Shown here: positions 1 through 9,339 of the stretch, in pieces
Layout of the letters: every line of letters begins with the position of its first letter
Position numbering within the stretch: the stretch's first letter is position 1
From: Deltaproteobacteria bacterium
GTDB lineage: Bacteria; Myxococcota_A; Polyangia; Polyangiales; Ga0077539
Length of the DNA stretch: 61,127 nt
Assembly: GCA_016218725.1 (NCBI GenBank)
Contig: JACRDB010000068.1
Coordinates: forward strand, 1 to 61,127
Direction: 5' to 3'
Notes under the pieces: model-generated
What the model saw: the letters and a program-made list of their open reading frames with translations, nothing else
Database searches by the model: none
Told to the model about the DNA's origin: nothing
Made by a program: the position numbers and the translations under genes

Positions 1-199
1 CGAGCGCGGTGCCCACGGGCCGACCGACGGGAGGACCGTCCCGAAGCGCTCACGCGCCTCGTCAAGACCCACGGGAGTCCCGAGGAGGGAGCCCTGCCCT
101 CGGCGCCCGGGGGTCCGGGGGCAGAGCCCCTGGGATCACCCCGGATGCCAACGTGGAGCACGGTCCTCGCCCCGCAGGGTCAATTTCCTGCGGAAATCT
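1..199. other. Left edge, no gene recognised
   Basis: This stretch precedes the group II intron maturase fragment. I see no upstream reverse-transcriptase motifs (no YADD box) in any frame that joins the fragment, so it is not simply the missing 5' part of the intron gene. It contains small GC-rich inverted sequences around 105-135 (a G/C block around cagagcccc) that could be a hairpin. Otherwise I see nothing that can be named. Confidence 0.4.
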
Positions 200-742
200 T
201 TGGCCGGTAACAAGCAGGATGCACGGCGCGTGATGGATGTACTGCCGAAGCGATTCGGCCGCTACGGCCTCACGCTTCACCCCACGAAGACGCGGCTTGT
301 CGCGTTCCACCGGCCTCCAAACACTCCCCCCGGCGACGGCGGGCGTGAGGGGCCGTCGGAGCACTTCGACCTGCTGGGCTTCACCCTCGTCTGGGGACGA
401 ACCCGGCGAGGCTACGGGGTGATCAAGAAGCGCACGGCAAAGGACCGCTTCAGCCGTGCGCTGAAGGCGGTCCGCGAACTGTGTCGCCGCCTCCGCCACG
501 AACCGATCCAGGTACAGAGCACGGCGTTGGGACAGCGACTGCGAGGCCATTATGCATACTTCGGCGTCGTCGGAAACAGCCTCGCATTGGCGAGATTCTC
601 TGACGAGGTCAAGCGCGTGTGGCGTCGCTGGCTCGGACGTCGGGGGAGTGGAACGATGACCTGGGAGCGCTTCAACAGGCTCCTGGAGCGTTTTCCACTG
701 CCCCCGCCGAGGATGCCAGTCCATCGCGCAGCGAGTCCGTGA
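200..742 (+). pseudogene. Group II intron reverse transcriptase/maturase, 5'-truncated
   Basis: This is the C-terminal 180 residues of a group II intron-encoded protein, which is normally 400-600 residues. What remains is the end of the RT palm/thumb (RRVMDVLPKRFGRYGLTLHP, FDLLGFTLVWG) and the maturase (GIIM/X) domain (LRGHYAYFGV, then RRWLGRRG and FPLPPPR near the end). The catalytic YADD box and everything before it are absent, and the sequence before position 200 does not restore them. The 3' RNA end of the intron follows directly, so it is a truncated intron copy and not a stand-alone RT. The protein should be inactive for mobility. It is not related to the HNH/ATPase module 50 kb away. 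Confidence 0.85.
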
Positions 743-744
743 TC

Positions 745-825
745 CGAGGAGCCGGATGCGGGAGTGCCGCACGTCCGGATCTGTGGGAGCCCCGGGGGAG
801 CAATCCCCCGGGGCCACCCGACCCC
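745..825 (+). ncRNA. Group II intron RNA 3' end (domains V and VI)
   Basis: Immediately after the maturase stop, the segment 750-780 (gccggatgcgg ... ccgcacgtccgg) folds into the short hairpin typical of bacterial group II intron domain V. It is followed by a GC-rich hairpin at about 788-816 (ccccggggg ... cccccgggg), the position of domain VI. The intron would end near 820-825. The upstream domains I-IV are not recognisable because the 5' part is lost. The exact 3' splice boundary cannot be fixed by eye. Confidence 0.65.
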
Positions 826-1014
826 ATTGGACACCCTCTGACAAGTGCGAAAGTGTGAGTCCCAACCGCGTCCATCAAAGGAACGAACTCCCAATCGGGG
901 CCAACGGTTCCGCTCCACGCGTTCAACCCCTGCATTTCCAGAAACTTCGGGACCGAATGAACTGCACACATGACTGGCGGCAACCCATCTCCAGGCAAAC
1001 GCCGAAGGGCACAC
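826..1014. other. Degraded low-GC stretch between intron and RHS cassette
   Basis: No intact gene ends here. On the minus strand one frame stays open from about 1442 through to the intron boundary. It reads like protein (for example HSVPKFLEMQGLNAWSG), and may be the displaced C-terminal half of the membrane protein gene that starts at 1617. Base composition is clearly less GC-rich than the window average. Confidence 0.3.
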
Positions 1015-1617
1015 TCACCGAACCCAAACCACCGAACTCTCACATCTCGCGCGGAGCGCAGGAAAAAGTAGTGTGTAGGACTGAATCTCCGAACATCGAT
1101 CTCTGATCCAACGTGGCAGCGACTCCCATCGCGCACAGTGGTATTTCCGAAAGAGCGCCGACTCGCACGCATGCAAGTCGTGCTGCACTGAGCACGCGTG
1201 ACAGGTCCATCGGGATGCTTCGTGGAGATTGCGCCGGCCGCGAGATGCATCTTCATGCAACCTGGAGAGTGCAAGACATCTCTCACTGCCACCCCTAAGG
1301 CAACTGGCTTGAAGGGAGGCAACGACGACGTCATCGCTGACCAACAGACCAAACAGTATGCCAACAATCGCGCTGATGAGGAGGAAGTAGGTCGAACGAG
1401 CAGACATCTTGTATAGAGTGATGAGGCGAGCCCCACCCACAATCATGACAGCCAGAAGGATCGTACGATCTCGTGGATCGAGTGCGAAGAAGCGAATGCC
1501 GGAAGCTGTGACATGCCCGACGAGAGCCAACGACGCACCGGCAGCACAAAGCAAGATGCAGTCGCCGTAGAGCAGGAGGACATGGCTTGAAGGCTTCAGG
1601 AAACGCAGATGTCGCAT
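1015..1617 (-). pseudogene. Small membrane protein behind RHS gene (possible immunity gene, probably frameshifted)
   Basis: The ATG (1617-1615, MRHLRFLKPSS) overlaps the RHS stop as TAATG, a translational-coupling arrangement. The first ~100 residues are strongly hydrophobic with about three membrane segments (around HVLLLYGDCILLCAAG, TILLAVMIVGGARLI, STYFLLISAIVGILFGLL). After about residue 100 (near 1310-1345) this frame becomes Cys/Arg/His-rich and unlike a protein. A second minus-strand frame remains open from 1442 to beyond 840 and reads better. A single frameshift would join the two, and the intron then cuts the 3' end. A gene in this position after an RHS toxin is usually its immunity gene. 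That role is inferred from position and the membrane character only; I recognise no Imm family. Confidence 0.45.
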
Positions 1618-4600
1618 TAGTGCACCAACCACCATCGACTTGAATGAAGTTGGTCGCCAAGGCCGTCATAGTAGCCACCTACGGCCCACCAGGCAGCAAA
1701 TCTGGTCGGACCTGAAGGAGAGGTAGCTCCCGTCCGGCCGACCGCCTCTGGACCGAGGACGAGCTTGAGCAAGTCATAGCCGGCGACGACTGGAGCAGCC
1801 AGTGCGCCTGCTGCCGGAAGTCCTCCGGCCAACTGGCGGGCCTGAAGGTAGTGATCACATGCCACAGCGGACGCCGCATCCCCGCCCCCCGGCGAGGCGC
1901 TATTCAACCGATCACGGACCCTGATGATATTCGACAGGGCTGAATTTACGTTTCCCCCATTCGACCTCATTGTCTCGTCAATGAGAGACCGCGTGTCATG
2001 ATGTGGACCACTTGGTGGTCCCAGACCGAGCGGTCCCCGACCCGCCCATCCCCAATAGTACCCAATGCCATATCCTACGACGAGCCCAGCAGCAACCAGG
2101 CTCCCCACGACGATGGGGGCGACCAGGCCGGACGGATCGTACCGATTGATGGGATCACCCAGCACATACGCATACAGACTTCCGTCCCCACCACCGAACC
2201 CGATCGGATCCCTCGCAGTCCACCTGCCCGTCTCCGGGTCGTAATCCCTCGCGCCGAAGCGCACGATCCCCGTGACTTCGTCGTAGATGCCGCCAGCAAA
2301 GCCGTAAGGCGCCACGACCCTCGCGCCCGTGTGTCCGACCTCCCTGCCCCAGGCGTCGTACTCGATGGTCTCGACGACGCTCCCCGTCACCGTGTCCACG
2401 ACCATGCGTGGGCTGCCGAGTTGGTCGCTCACGATCCGGAACGCGCGCATCTCCCCACTCGCCTGGCGCCGCACCACGTAGTCGGGTGAGTGCCCGCGGG
2501 TGCCGAAGACGAAGATCGCCTGCACCACACTCCCAGAGACCTCCGCGACGGGGTGTATCCCTTCGTAGAGCCAGTACGTCGTCGAGCCCCCGTAGGTGCG
2601 CTGGATCCTGCGGCCGGTGGGGTCGTTGACATACGCCACCGTGCCGACGTCCCCCCGAGACCACGACGTGAGCGCGCCGTGGTCGTCGTAGGTGACGGCG
2701 GTGGTGGTCATCGTGCCGCCGACGCTGCGCACGAAGTTGAGGAGCGTGCCGTCCAGGCGCCAGGTGTAGGTGGTGACCGCGGCGCCACAGGTCGTCTGGA
2801 GCAGGCGATCGCCGCCGTCGTACGTCGCCGTGCAGCTACCTGCGCCATTGGTCCACGCGGTGCGGTTGCCGTTCGTGTCGTAACCGTAGTGCTCCAGGAG
2901 CGTCCCCGTGGCGCTGCCGTCCCGCACGTCCGCCAGCCGTCCGGCGTCGTCGTAGCCATACCAGCGTGACCCGTTCGACAACCCCGTGCTCCCGCCCGGC
3001 CCCGTGCGATCCACCTGTGTGAGCTTGCCGTCGGCACGGAGGGTGTAGCTCCAGGTCACCGCTGGGGCGCCTGCGCCGCCGATCGTCGCGCTCACCGTAG
3101 CGGGCTCACCGAAGACGGTATACGTGCATGCCGTGGTCACACGCCCTGGCGAACCCGCCGCGCCCAGCGACGTCCCTGTGATCCAACCGACCTCCGGGCT
3201 CCGCGTGATCGTGAGATCCCCGGCCCCCGTCAGGAGGCCGTCGGCGTCCTCGGTGTAGGCCACGTCGAACGCGCTGTTGACGAGTCTCCGCGAGACCCGT
3301 CCCTCCCCGTCGTATACGACCGAGACCGGACCCAGGGTGGACCCGGCGGGGAGCACCCAGGTCACGCTCCGCGGAACTCCGTAATCGTGGGCGTACTGGA
3401 GGCGGGTCCCATTGGCGTCCAGGACCTCCGTCAAGGTCCCGTCGGTCGGGTGGTAGCTGTACGTCGTCAGCGCCGTGGTCACCCCACCTTCGGTGCGGTC
3501 CACACGCGACACACGGCCCCCGGCGCCGTAAACTCTGGTGAGCGTCGCCAACCCCGGACGGCTCAGGGTGTCCAGGGTACGCCGCGGGGTGTAGGTCCAT
3601 GCCGTGGTGCGCGCCTCCCCGGAGGAATCCGCCGGAATTGTGTGCGACGCCAGCATCCCCAGCGCCGTACGCCCGAGGAGGTGCGCGCTCCGACCCGGTG
3701 GCGTCAACGAGGTCGTCTCGTCGACTACGTTGTACCCATACAAGACGGTGTGAACGCTGGGGGCGCCCGCCGCTGGCAGGAGCTCCTGGCTTACCGTACG
3801 GCCCGCGCCGTCGTGTCCTAGCGACAACACACGTCCCAGGGGATCCGTGACCGTGGTCACCTGTCCAGCCCAGTCGAAGGCGTAGGACAGCACCCTGCCG
3901 TCCGCGACCGAGCCCACTCGCGCCTGATCCATACGACCCCGCGCGTCGTAGTGCCAGGTCGCCGAGCGCAGCCCCGGCCAGGGCACCAGCGCTCCGGCGG
4001 CGTCCAGGTACAGCACCTGGCGCTCCACGGGGCGGCCGCTGGTGTCGAGCGTGGTTCGACTCCAGCGCCCCGCGGGCGACCGATGATCCACCCGACGGAC
4101 CTCGGGTTCGGTCTCCGTCGCCGGGGTGTACTGATAGACGGTCTGGGCCTCTTCGGTGCTGGGGTGCCCGCTCCGCGTGATCTTGTCCGTCTGCGTCCGA
4201 AGGAGCAGCGGAAACAGTGGGTCCATTGTGGCTGTTCGTTCATGGGTCACAGTTTGACTGAAGTACGGACTCTCCTCGGGACCGACTCGGTGGTAGGCTG
4301 TCCAGGTGAAGGGCGCGGCGCCCCCGAAGCGCGGGTCGCTCCCCAGCGTCTGCCTCGTGTACCCGAAGCCCAGGCTGTCCCACTGCACCGCGGTCCCTCC
4401 TGGCGTCACCCGCGAGGAGGTGCTCCCCGGCAGGCCCAGGACCGAGTCCACCCGCAACGCCGTGTCGTCGGGCTGCCAATCGATATGGTGGTTCGCGGTC
4501 ACCCCGCCTCGCTCAAGGGACGCATCGAAGGACTGCCCGGGTGCCTGGGTAAAGCTCAAGGTCGCCGTGGCCCCGGAGGGGTCCGTGTCTTGTACAAGCC

Positions 4601-7600
4601 TGCCCGCGGGGTCGTAGGCGAACGTATGAGTTCGCCCGGCGGGGTCCGTCTCGCTCAGGAGCAGGCCCTCCAGAGCGCCCGCGCCGTAGGTGAAGGTGTG
4701 GCTCCCACCCCCCGGACGCTGGACGGACTGGAGCCACTCCGCGGCGTTGAGCGTGAGCGTGGTCGCCTGACCGAAGGGCGCCGTCAGCGTGATCGTGCTC
4801 CCCGACCGGGTCACCGTCAGGGTGTTGTTCTCCGCGGCCGGTCCGAGGTCCACCCGCGCCAGGAGGTGCGTCACCGGGTCATAGGTGAAGCGATACTTCG
4901 AGGCCGTGGTGAGGCCATCCAGGGTCTCCAGGTGCTGCCCGTAGCGATCGAAGCGGTAGAGCTCGCTCCCATCGGAGGCGGGGACCAGCACATCGGCCAC
5001 GGTGGTGGGGCCCGGGAGCGCCTCCCGCAAGCGCGTGACGCCGCTCCCGGTGCCGAGAAGCAGGGTGCCGTCGGGCGCGACCGCGACGCCCCTCAGAGCA
5101 CCGTAGAGTCGGCAGCGACGGGCCAGGAGGTCCCCTCCGTTGGGGCACCAGGCCATGGGGTTCGACTCGGCGCCCACGATGACCTCATGCTCGGTGTAGC
5201 TCGGACGTGCCCTGAACAGAACACCGTAGGCCCCTACGTACATCATCCCTGAGGGGTCGAAGGTCAGCCCCGCGAGGGGGCCCCAGGCGTTGTTGAAGAA
5301 CACCGTCCGCACGAGGCCATCGGGGCCGATCCTGCGCACCCTGGTCGCCGCCGAGTTGTCCGACTGGTCGGCCCAGTACAGAAGCTCGTCCGGGCCGACC
5401 GCGAGGCGGACCGGACCGATGGAGGCCGCCTCGGGCGCGACCCCTTCGGCGAGCGTGAGCGCCTCCGGCGCGGCGCATCCGACGACACACGACAAGTTCG
5501 TCGTCCCAGGCTCTACCCTCAGGATGCTGTAGACGTGTGGAGGAAAGTTGTCCTCGTCGGGGTGGTCTACCGCGAGGAAGAGTGCGCCGTCGGGCGCGAC
5601 CGCCACGGACAGGGGACGCCCGATGGACGCTGCCGTCGCCGGTCCTCCCAGGCCCGTGAGGTAGTTGCCGCCGGTGCCCGCCACCAGCGTGAAGCGCGCT
5701 TCCTCGGGCGCCGACGGGCGATAGCGTACCACCCGCCGGTGCTCCGTGTCCACCACCACCACGGCGCCGTCGCGCTCGAATTGGAAGTCCTGGGCGCCCA
5801 GGAGCCCCACGGTGGCGCCCGGAAGCGGCGTGGCGGAGGGGCTGTACTCCATCCCCGAGACCATGTGCACGCGCCCCTCGGGGTCCAGGGTGAACACCGA
5901 GTCATCGGTCAGGAACCACGGGGTCCCATCGGGCCGCACGCGCACGGCGTGGACGGCGTTGCAGCGCTGTTCGCGACCGACGCCGCCATTCACCGGGAAG
6001 CCGCTCGCGTTATCGCTACGGCCCACGAGGCGGTCCACCATGGCGCCGAAGGAGGCGCCGTCCTGCGTGCCTCCGTCGCCGCGCCACACCCTGCGGGCCA
6101 CCCGGTCGTAGCGGTGCTGGATGCTCAGGCTCCAGCCCCCGAAGCCCTCGCCTCGGGCGTCGAGCCGGGGGATGGTGACCGGCGGGTGGTTCTGCCACAT
6201 GGTCACGCGCGGCAGGCCGGGCCCGCCGCCAGGCACCAGCGAGATGTTCCCCTCTCCGTTGTAGCCAAAGGCCGACGTATAGCCATACTCCTGGTCGTAG
6301 TCGTACCCTACACGGATCCTCGCCTGAAGGGAGCCGTTCAGGGCCCTCCGGTCGGCGCCGAGGCGACCGTCCCAGGTGAAGACTCCGGTCAGCCCCGTCG
6401 CAGGCTCGAAGAGCGTCTGACGACGCACGCCCCCGACGTCCACCTCCATCCGGATTTGACGGAGCCCTTCGAGGTCCTCCGGGGTGCGCAGCTCCCGGGT
6501 CAAGGGGACGTGCAACTCCCCCGCGCGCCCAGGCACCCGGTCGCTCTGGTAGCGCAGCGTAAAGGGCGTCCCGGCGATCCCGAGCTCCTCGCCGAGCACC
6601 CTGTTCTCACACGCGATGATGGAGCCTGGGGCGCAGTGGTTGGGCTGGTTCAGACCATCGGGCTTGGGGCCCTTCTCCGTGGGGAACCTTGCCTTGTTGC
6701 TCGGCTTCGAGGCCATGTTGTCGTCCCAGCAGCAGAAGTGTCGCTGCCGGAAGCGCCAGTACGGGTGTCCGTCCGCGTACCACGCCGCGACCTGGGCGCG
6801 CTCCGCGTCATCGATGCCTTCGGTCGCCTGCCGCGTGTCGTCGGCGGCGTCGTGGTCGCCGTCGCCGTCCAGGTCCAGGAGGGCGCGGACGGTCCCTCCG
6901 ACGGTCTCCCTGCCAATCACACGGACGAAGCGGCCGTTGCCCTCTTCGTTGTTCACCCAACGCCGCTCGTCCGGGTCATACCACGCCGACGGGACCGTGC
7001 ATGCGCTCGGCGCGGGCGCTCCTTCGGATGGGACCACGCTGGCCGGGAGCTGCCGGAAGTTGTCCACAACGAACACCACCGGCTGCGAGAAACTCACCCC
7101 CGTGGCCAGCACCCCGGTCTCGCTCTCTGCGTCCAACGCGAGGGCGTAGGTGTAGGCGCTCGCCGCGGGGAGCGCCGCGGGCATCGCCGCCGGGCCGTCG
7201 GGACCTACCGTGTACTCCGTCATCCGTACGCGGAGCGTGGGCTCCACGGTGCTTGTACCGTCCGGCCACTGCACCGTGGCGGTGGTGCCCGGTCGCACAA
7301 GCAGGCGCGGCGTGCGAGTCCCAGCGCTGTCCGTGCTGGTGCTCCCGGCTGCGGTCTGCACCGTCGTCGCTGTCATGTTCACGGTGGACAACGTAGGGTC
7401 TCTCGGGATCACGCTTACCGGCTCCACGGCGAGGTACGTCTGCCAGGGCACGTCCAAGACGCGGTCCACGGTGAGGTACCACGGGCTCTCGAAGCGCAGC
7501 GTCAGCCGCTCCCCGCCGTTGACCGCGAGGGTGAAGCGACCGTCCGGTTGTGTGGTGGTCTGACCATACTCCGGGTGGTCCAGTACCCGCACGGTCACCC

Positions 7601-8141
7601 CCACCCCGGGGTACCGCAGCACCGAAGCGTCGAGGGCCCGCTCATGCACCTCTCCCGCGACGCCAGAGGCCCGCTGCCGCACGAAGGGCGGAGGGCTCGC
7701 AACCCCCGTCTGCAAGGGCGCGCTCCCGCTCCACAACCACGACAGCCGGTCGTAGGCGTCCTCCAGCCGTGTCGGGTCCGGTGCCGGAGGCTGCGCCGGG
7801 GCCGCGAACTGCCGAGGCAACAGCCACGACGGATCCCCACCGGGCTCCGACGCCGTCACACCGAACACGTAATACGCCGCCGGGTCCACGTCCTCCACCA
7901 CGAGCTCCGTCGCCGTCGTCGTGCGATCAGGGCCCGGAGGGAGGAGCTGGTGGAGCGTGTAGGTGATGGTGGGTGTAGCCGGCGGTGGTGTGGAGGGCGT
8001 CGCGGCGGGCCACGCGAAGGTGAAGCGGCGGCCTATGGCCTCTCGGAGGACCAACCGTGGATCTGTCGGCCATGTGGCTGCCTGGGACAACCGCGTCGGA
8101 CGGTCAGGGCTGTGCGGGTCACACGACACCAGCAGCATCAT
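1617..8141 (-). CDS. RHS/YD-repeat protein with variable C-terminal tip (putative polymorphic toxin)
   Basis: A 2174-residue RHS protein. The N-terminal part has a carboxypeptidase-regulatory-like beta domain at about 175-215 (QTTTQPDGRFTLAVNGGER). About 510-560 starts the teneurin/RHS-like region, and NHL-like propeller repeats span about 700-1050 (SVAVAPDGALFLAVD). YD repeats run from about 1058 to 1980. The conserved RHS core end is DYDPETGRWTARDPIGFGG ... PINRYDPSG at about 1975-2005. The last ~169 residues are unlike the core: a hydrophobic stretch, then a region with CDHYLQARQLAGGLPAAG. In this family the shell encloses and autoproteolytically releases such a tip as a toxin. I do not recognise the toxin family. 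The annotated start gives MMLLVSC, which looks like the end of a lipoprotein signal. The n-region would lie upstream, where the frame is open but lacks ATG (see the G-tract feature). No VgrG/PAAR/T6SS gene is near. Confidence 0.9.
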   Translation of the reverse strand: MMLLVSCDPHSPDRPTRLSQAATWPTDPRLVLREAIGRRFTFAWPAATPSTPPPATPTITYTLHQLLPPGPDRTTTATELVVEDVDPAAYYVFGVTASEPGGDPSWLLPRQFAAPAQPPAPDPTRLEDAYDRLSWLWSGSAPLQTGVASPPPFVRQRASGVAGEVHERALDASVLRYPGVGVTVRVLDHPEYGQTTTQPDGRFTLAVNGGERLTLRFESPWYLTVDRVLDVPWQTYLAVEPVSVIPRDPTLSTVNMTATTVQTAAGSTSTDSAGTRTPRLLVRPGTTATVQWPDGTSTVEPTLRVRMTEYTVGPDGPAAMPAALPAASAYTYALALDAESETGVLATGVSFSQPVVFVVDNFRQLPASVVPSEGAPAPSACTVPSAWYDPDERRWVNNEEGNGRFVRVIGRETVGGTVRALLDLDGDGDHDAADDTRQATEGIDDAERAQVAAWYADGHPYWRFRQRHFCCWDDNMASKPSNKARFPTEKGPKPDGLNQPNHCAPGSIIACENRVLGEELGIAGTPFTLRYQSDRVPGRAGELHVPLTRELRTPEDLEGLRQIRMEVDVGGVRRQTLFEPATGLTGVFTWDGRLGADRRALNGSLQARIRVGYDYDQEYGYTSAFGYNGEGNISLVPGGGPGLPRVTMWQNHPPVTIPRLDARGEGFGGWSLSIQHRYDRVARRVWRGDGGTQDGASFGAMVDRLVGRSDNASGFPVNGGVGREQRCNAVHAVRVRPDGTPWFLTDDSVFTLDPEGRVHMVSGMEYSPSATPLPGATVGLLGAQDFQFERDGAVVVVDTEHRRVVRYRPSAPEEARFTLVAGTGGNYLTGLGGPATAASIGRPLSVAVAPDGALFLAVDHPDEDNFPPHVYSILRVEPGTTNLSCVVGCAAPEALTLAEGVAPEAASIGPVRLAVGPDELLYWADQSDNSAATRVRRIGPDGLVRTVFFNNAWGPLAGLTFDPSGMMYVGAYGVLFRARPSYTEHEVIVGAESNPMAWCPNGGDLLARRCRLYGALRGVAVAPDGTLLLGTGSGVTRLREALPGPTTVADVLVPASDGSELYRFDRYGQHLETLDGLTTASKYRFTYDPVTHLLARVDLGPAAENNTLTVTRSGSTITLTAPFGQATTLTLNAAEWLQSVQRPGGGSHTFTYGAGALEGLLLSETDPAGRTHTFAYDPAGRLVQDTDPSGATATLSFTQAPGQSFDASLERGGVTANHHIDWQPDDTALRVDSVLGLPGSTSSRVTPGGTAVQWDSLGFGYTRQTLGSDPRFGGAAPFTWTAYHRVGPEESPYFSQTVTHERTATMDPLFPLLLRTQTDKITRSGHPSTEEAQTVYQYTPATETEPEVRRVDHRSPAGRWSRTTLDTSGRPVERQVLYLDAAGALVPWPGLRSATWHYDARGRMDQARVGSVADGRVLSYAFDWAGQVTTVTDPLGRVLSLGHDGAGRTVSQELLPAAGAPSVHTVLYGYNVVDETTSLTPPGRSAHLLGRTALGMLASHTIPADSSGEARTTAWTYTPRRTLDTLSRPGLATLTRVYGAGGRVSRVDRTEGGVTTALTTYSYHPTDGTLTEVLDANGTRLQYAHDYGVPRSVTWVLPAGSTLGPVSVVYDGEGRVSRRLVNSAFDVAYTEDADGLLTGAGDLTITRSPEVGWITGTSLGAAGSPGRVTTACTYTVFGEPATVSATIGGAGAPAVTWSYTLRADGKLTQVDRTGPGGSTGLSNGSRWYGYDDAGRLADVRDGSATGTLLEHYGYDTNGNRTAWTNGAGSCTATYDGGDRLLQTTCGAAVTTYTWRLDGTLLNFVRSVGGTMTTTAVTYDDHGALTSWSRGDVGTVAYVNDPTGRRIQRTYGGSTTYWLYEGIHPVAEVSGSVVQAIFVFGTRGHSPDYVVRRQASGEMRAFRIVSDQLGSPRMVVDTVTGSVVETIEYDAWGREVGHTGARVVAPYGFAGGIYDEVTGIVRFGARDYDPETGRWTARDPIGFGGGDGSLYAYVLGDPINRYDPSGLVAPIVVGSLVAAGLVVGYGIGYYWGWAGRGPLGLGPPSGPHHDTRSLIDETMRSNGGNVNSALSNIIRVRDRLNSASPGGGDAASAVACDHYLQARQLAGGLPAAGALAAPVVAGYDLLKLVLGPEAVGRTGATSPSGPTRFAAWWAVGGYYDGLGDQLHSSRWWLVH

Positions 8142-8191
8142 CGCAACCTTCAGGATTCGTGACCGGAAAGCCCCCAGACTAGCATGCTGTG

Positions 8192-8201
8192 CCCCCCCCC
8201 C
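8192..8201 (-). repeat. Ten-base G tract upstream of RHS start
   Basis: On the RHS coding strand there is a run of ten G about 50 bp before the ATG at 8141. An upstream ATG at 8223-8221, preceded by a purine-rich GGGGGA, reads through the tract but out of frame with RHS at ten G. With nine or twelve G it would be in frame and would add an N-terminal extension ending in the lipobox-like LLVSC. This fits slipped-strand phase variation, but the tract could also be a chance run in GC-rich DNA or a sequencing miscount. Confidence 0.4.
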
Positions 8202-8294
8202 ACGAAGTTTTCGACAGATCCATGTCCCCCGAAGTTTGCACAGGTGCCTGGGAGATGGTCAAGGCGGGTGTCGGGCGGTGCTTCTGGCAGCACC

Positions 8295-9209
8295 TCACCC
8301 GCTCCAGGCTACCGTGGCGAGCATGCCCCCGCCGGGCAGCGGTTGTACCCACGGGGTGGCGCCCGCCAGGGGCCTGCGCGGCGCCGTGAGCAGCGCCCCG
8401 GAGAGCGCCATGGCGCCAATGCCCAGGGTGACCATGGCGCCGAGGCTGAGCGCGTAGACCTCGCTCCAGCCGCCCTCCAGGCGCCTCGCGCGGGAGGGCC
8501 CGAAGGCCAGCGCCACCAGCCCCGGCACCATCCCCGCGATGCCCGCCAGGTCCCCCCAGCGCACCAGCGCCTCCGACGGGCGCAGCCACGCCGTGGCCGC
8601 GAAGCCCAGCGCCAGCCCCAGGGCCTCGCCCGTCAAGAGCCACACGCCTGCGTCTTCGCCGCAGCCTACAGCCCCGCACAGGAACACCCCCCCGACGGCG
8701 CCCGCCACGGCTACGGTGGTGACCATGGTGGCCGAGCCCGGGTCCGGGCGCAGCGTGGCGGCCAGCACCAGCCCCGCCCCGAGGCCCAGGGAGGTGCCCA
8801 GCCACGCCACCGGCGCTGCCAGGGGGCTGCCCGCGGAGGGGTGCTGCCGGTGCCGCAGGAGGTGAAACCCCACCGCCCCCAGGGTGCCCACGATCATCCC
8901 CCCGCCCATGGTGAAGGCCCTCCCGGCGGCCAGGGGGCGCGGGTGGTCCGCCCACCACGCGGCGGCAAAGCCCGCCCCACCCAGGAGGAGCGGCAGGACC
9001 AGGGCGGGCACCGGGTCGTCCATCGGGTCCAGGCCCAGGGCGCGGTCCAGCACCAGCCCCGTGCGCACCCCGTGCAGCGTGGGGGCGCCGTACAGAATCG
9101 CCGCCTCCACCACGCCGCGAGGGCGCTCCTGGGCCCGGGCCTCCCCGGCGTAAAGGCCCCCAAGGAGCGCGAGGCAGGCGCCCAGGCGGCGCGGTGGACG
9201 GAGGGTCAC
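8295..9209 (-). CDS. Polytopic membrane protein, unknown function
   Basis: I place the start at the GTG at 9209-9207 (VTLRPPRRLGACLALL), which gives a basic n-region and a cleavable signal ending around GEARAQ. The product is 304 residues. After the signal there are about eight hydrophobic segments with Gly/Ala-rich composition (for example LVLPLLLGGAGFAAAWWA, VTTVAVAGAVGGVFLCG, GAMVTLGIGAMALSGALL). No enzymatic motif is visible and I do not recognise the family. The open frame extends to 9926, but that part lies antisense to the kinase gene and is not coding. It is divergent from the kinase operon, with about 130 bp between the two starts. Confidence 0.7.
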   Translation of the reverse strand: MTLRPPRRLGACLALLGGLYAGEARAQERPRGVVEAAILYGAPTLHGVRTGLVLDRALGLDPMDDPVPALVLPLLLGGAGFAAAWWADHPRPLAAGRAFTMGGGMIVGTLGAVGFHLLRHRQHPSAGSPLAAPVAWLGTSLGLGAGLVLAATLRPDPGSATMVTTVAVAGAVGGVFLCGAVGCGEDAGVWLLTGEALGLALGFAATAWLRPSEALVRWGDLAGIAGMVPGLVALAFGPSRARRLEGGWSEVYALSLGAMVTLGIGAMALSGALLTAPRRPLAGATPWVQPLPGGGMLATVAWSG

Positions 9210-9339
9210 AGGCCGGGCAGCATCGCACGGATCCGACGTGGGGTGGGGTAGGGAAAGCTCACCGGAGACTGGCCGAAGGGGCGGGAGGGGAGTATCCTTG
9301 CGGGTCTGGCGGGCGTATTCCCGCCCACGGGGCACGCGG

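Noticed and set aside
200..825. Reverse transcriptase fragment as part of a retron with the HNH/ATPase pair
   Set aside because: The fragment has a maturase domain and domain V of a group II intron, lacks the catalytic box and is 50 kb from the pair.
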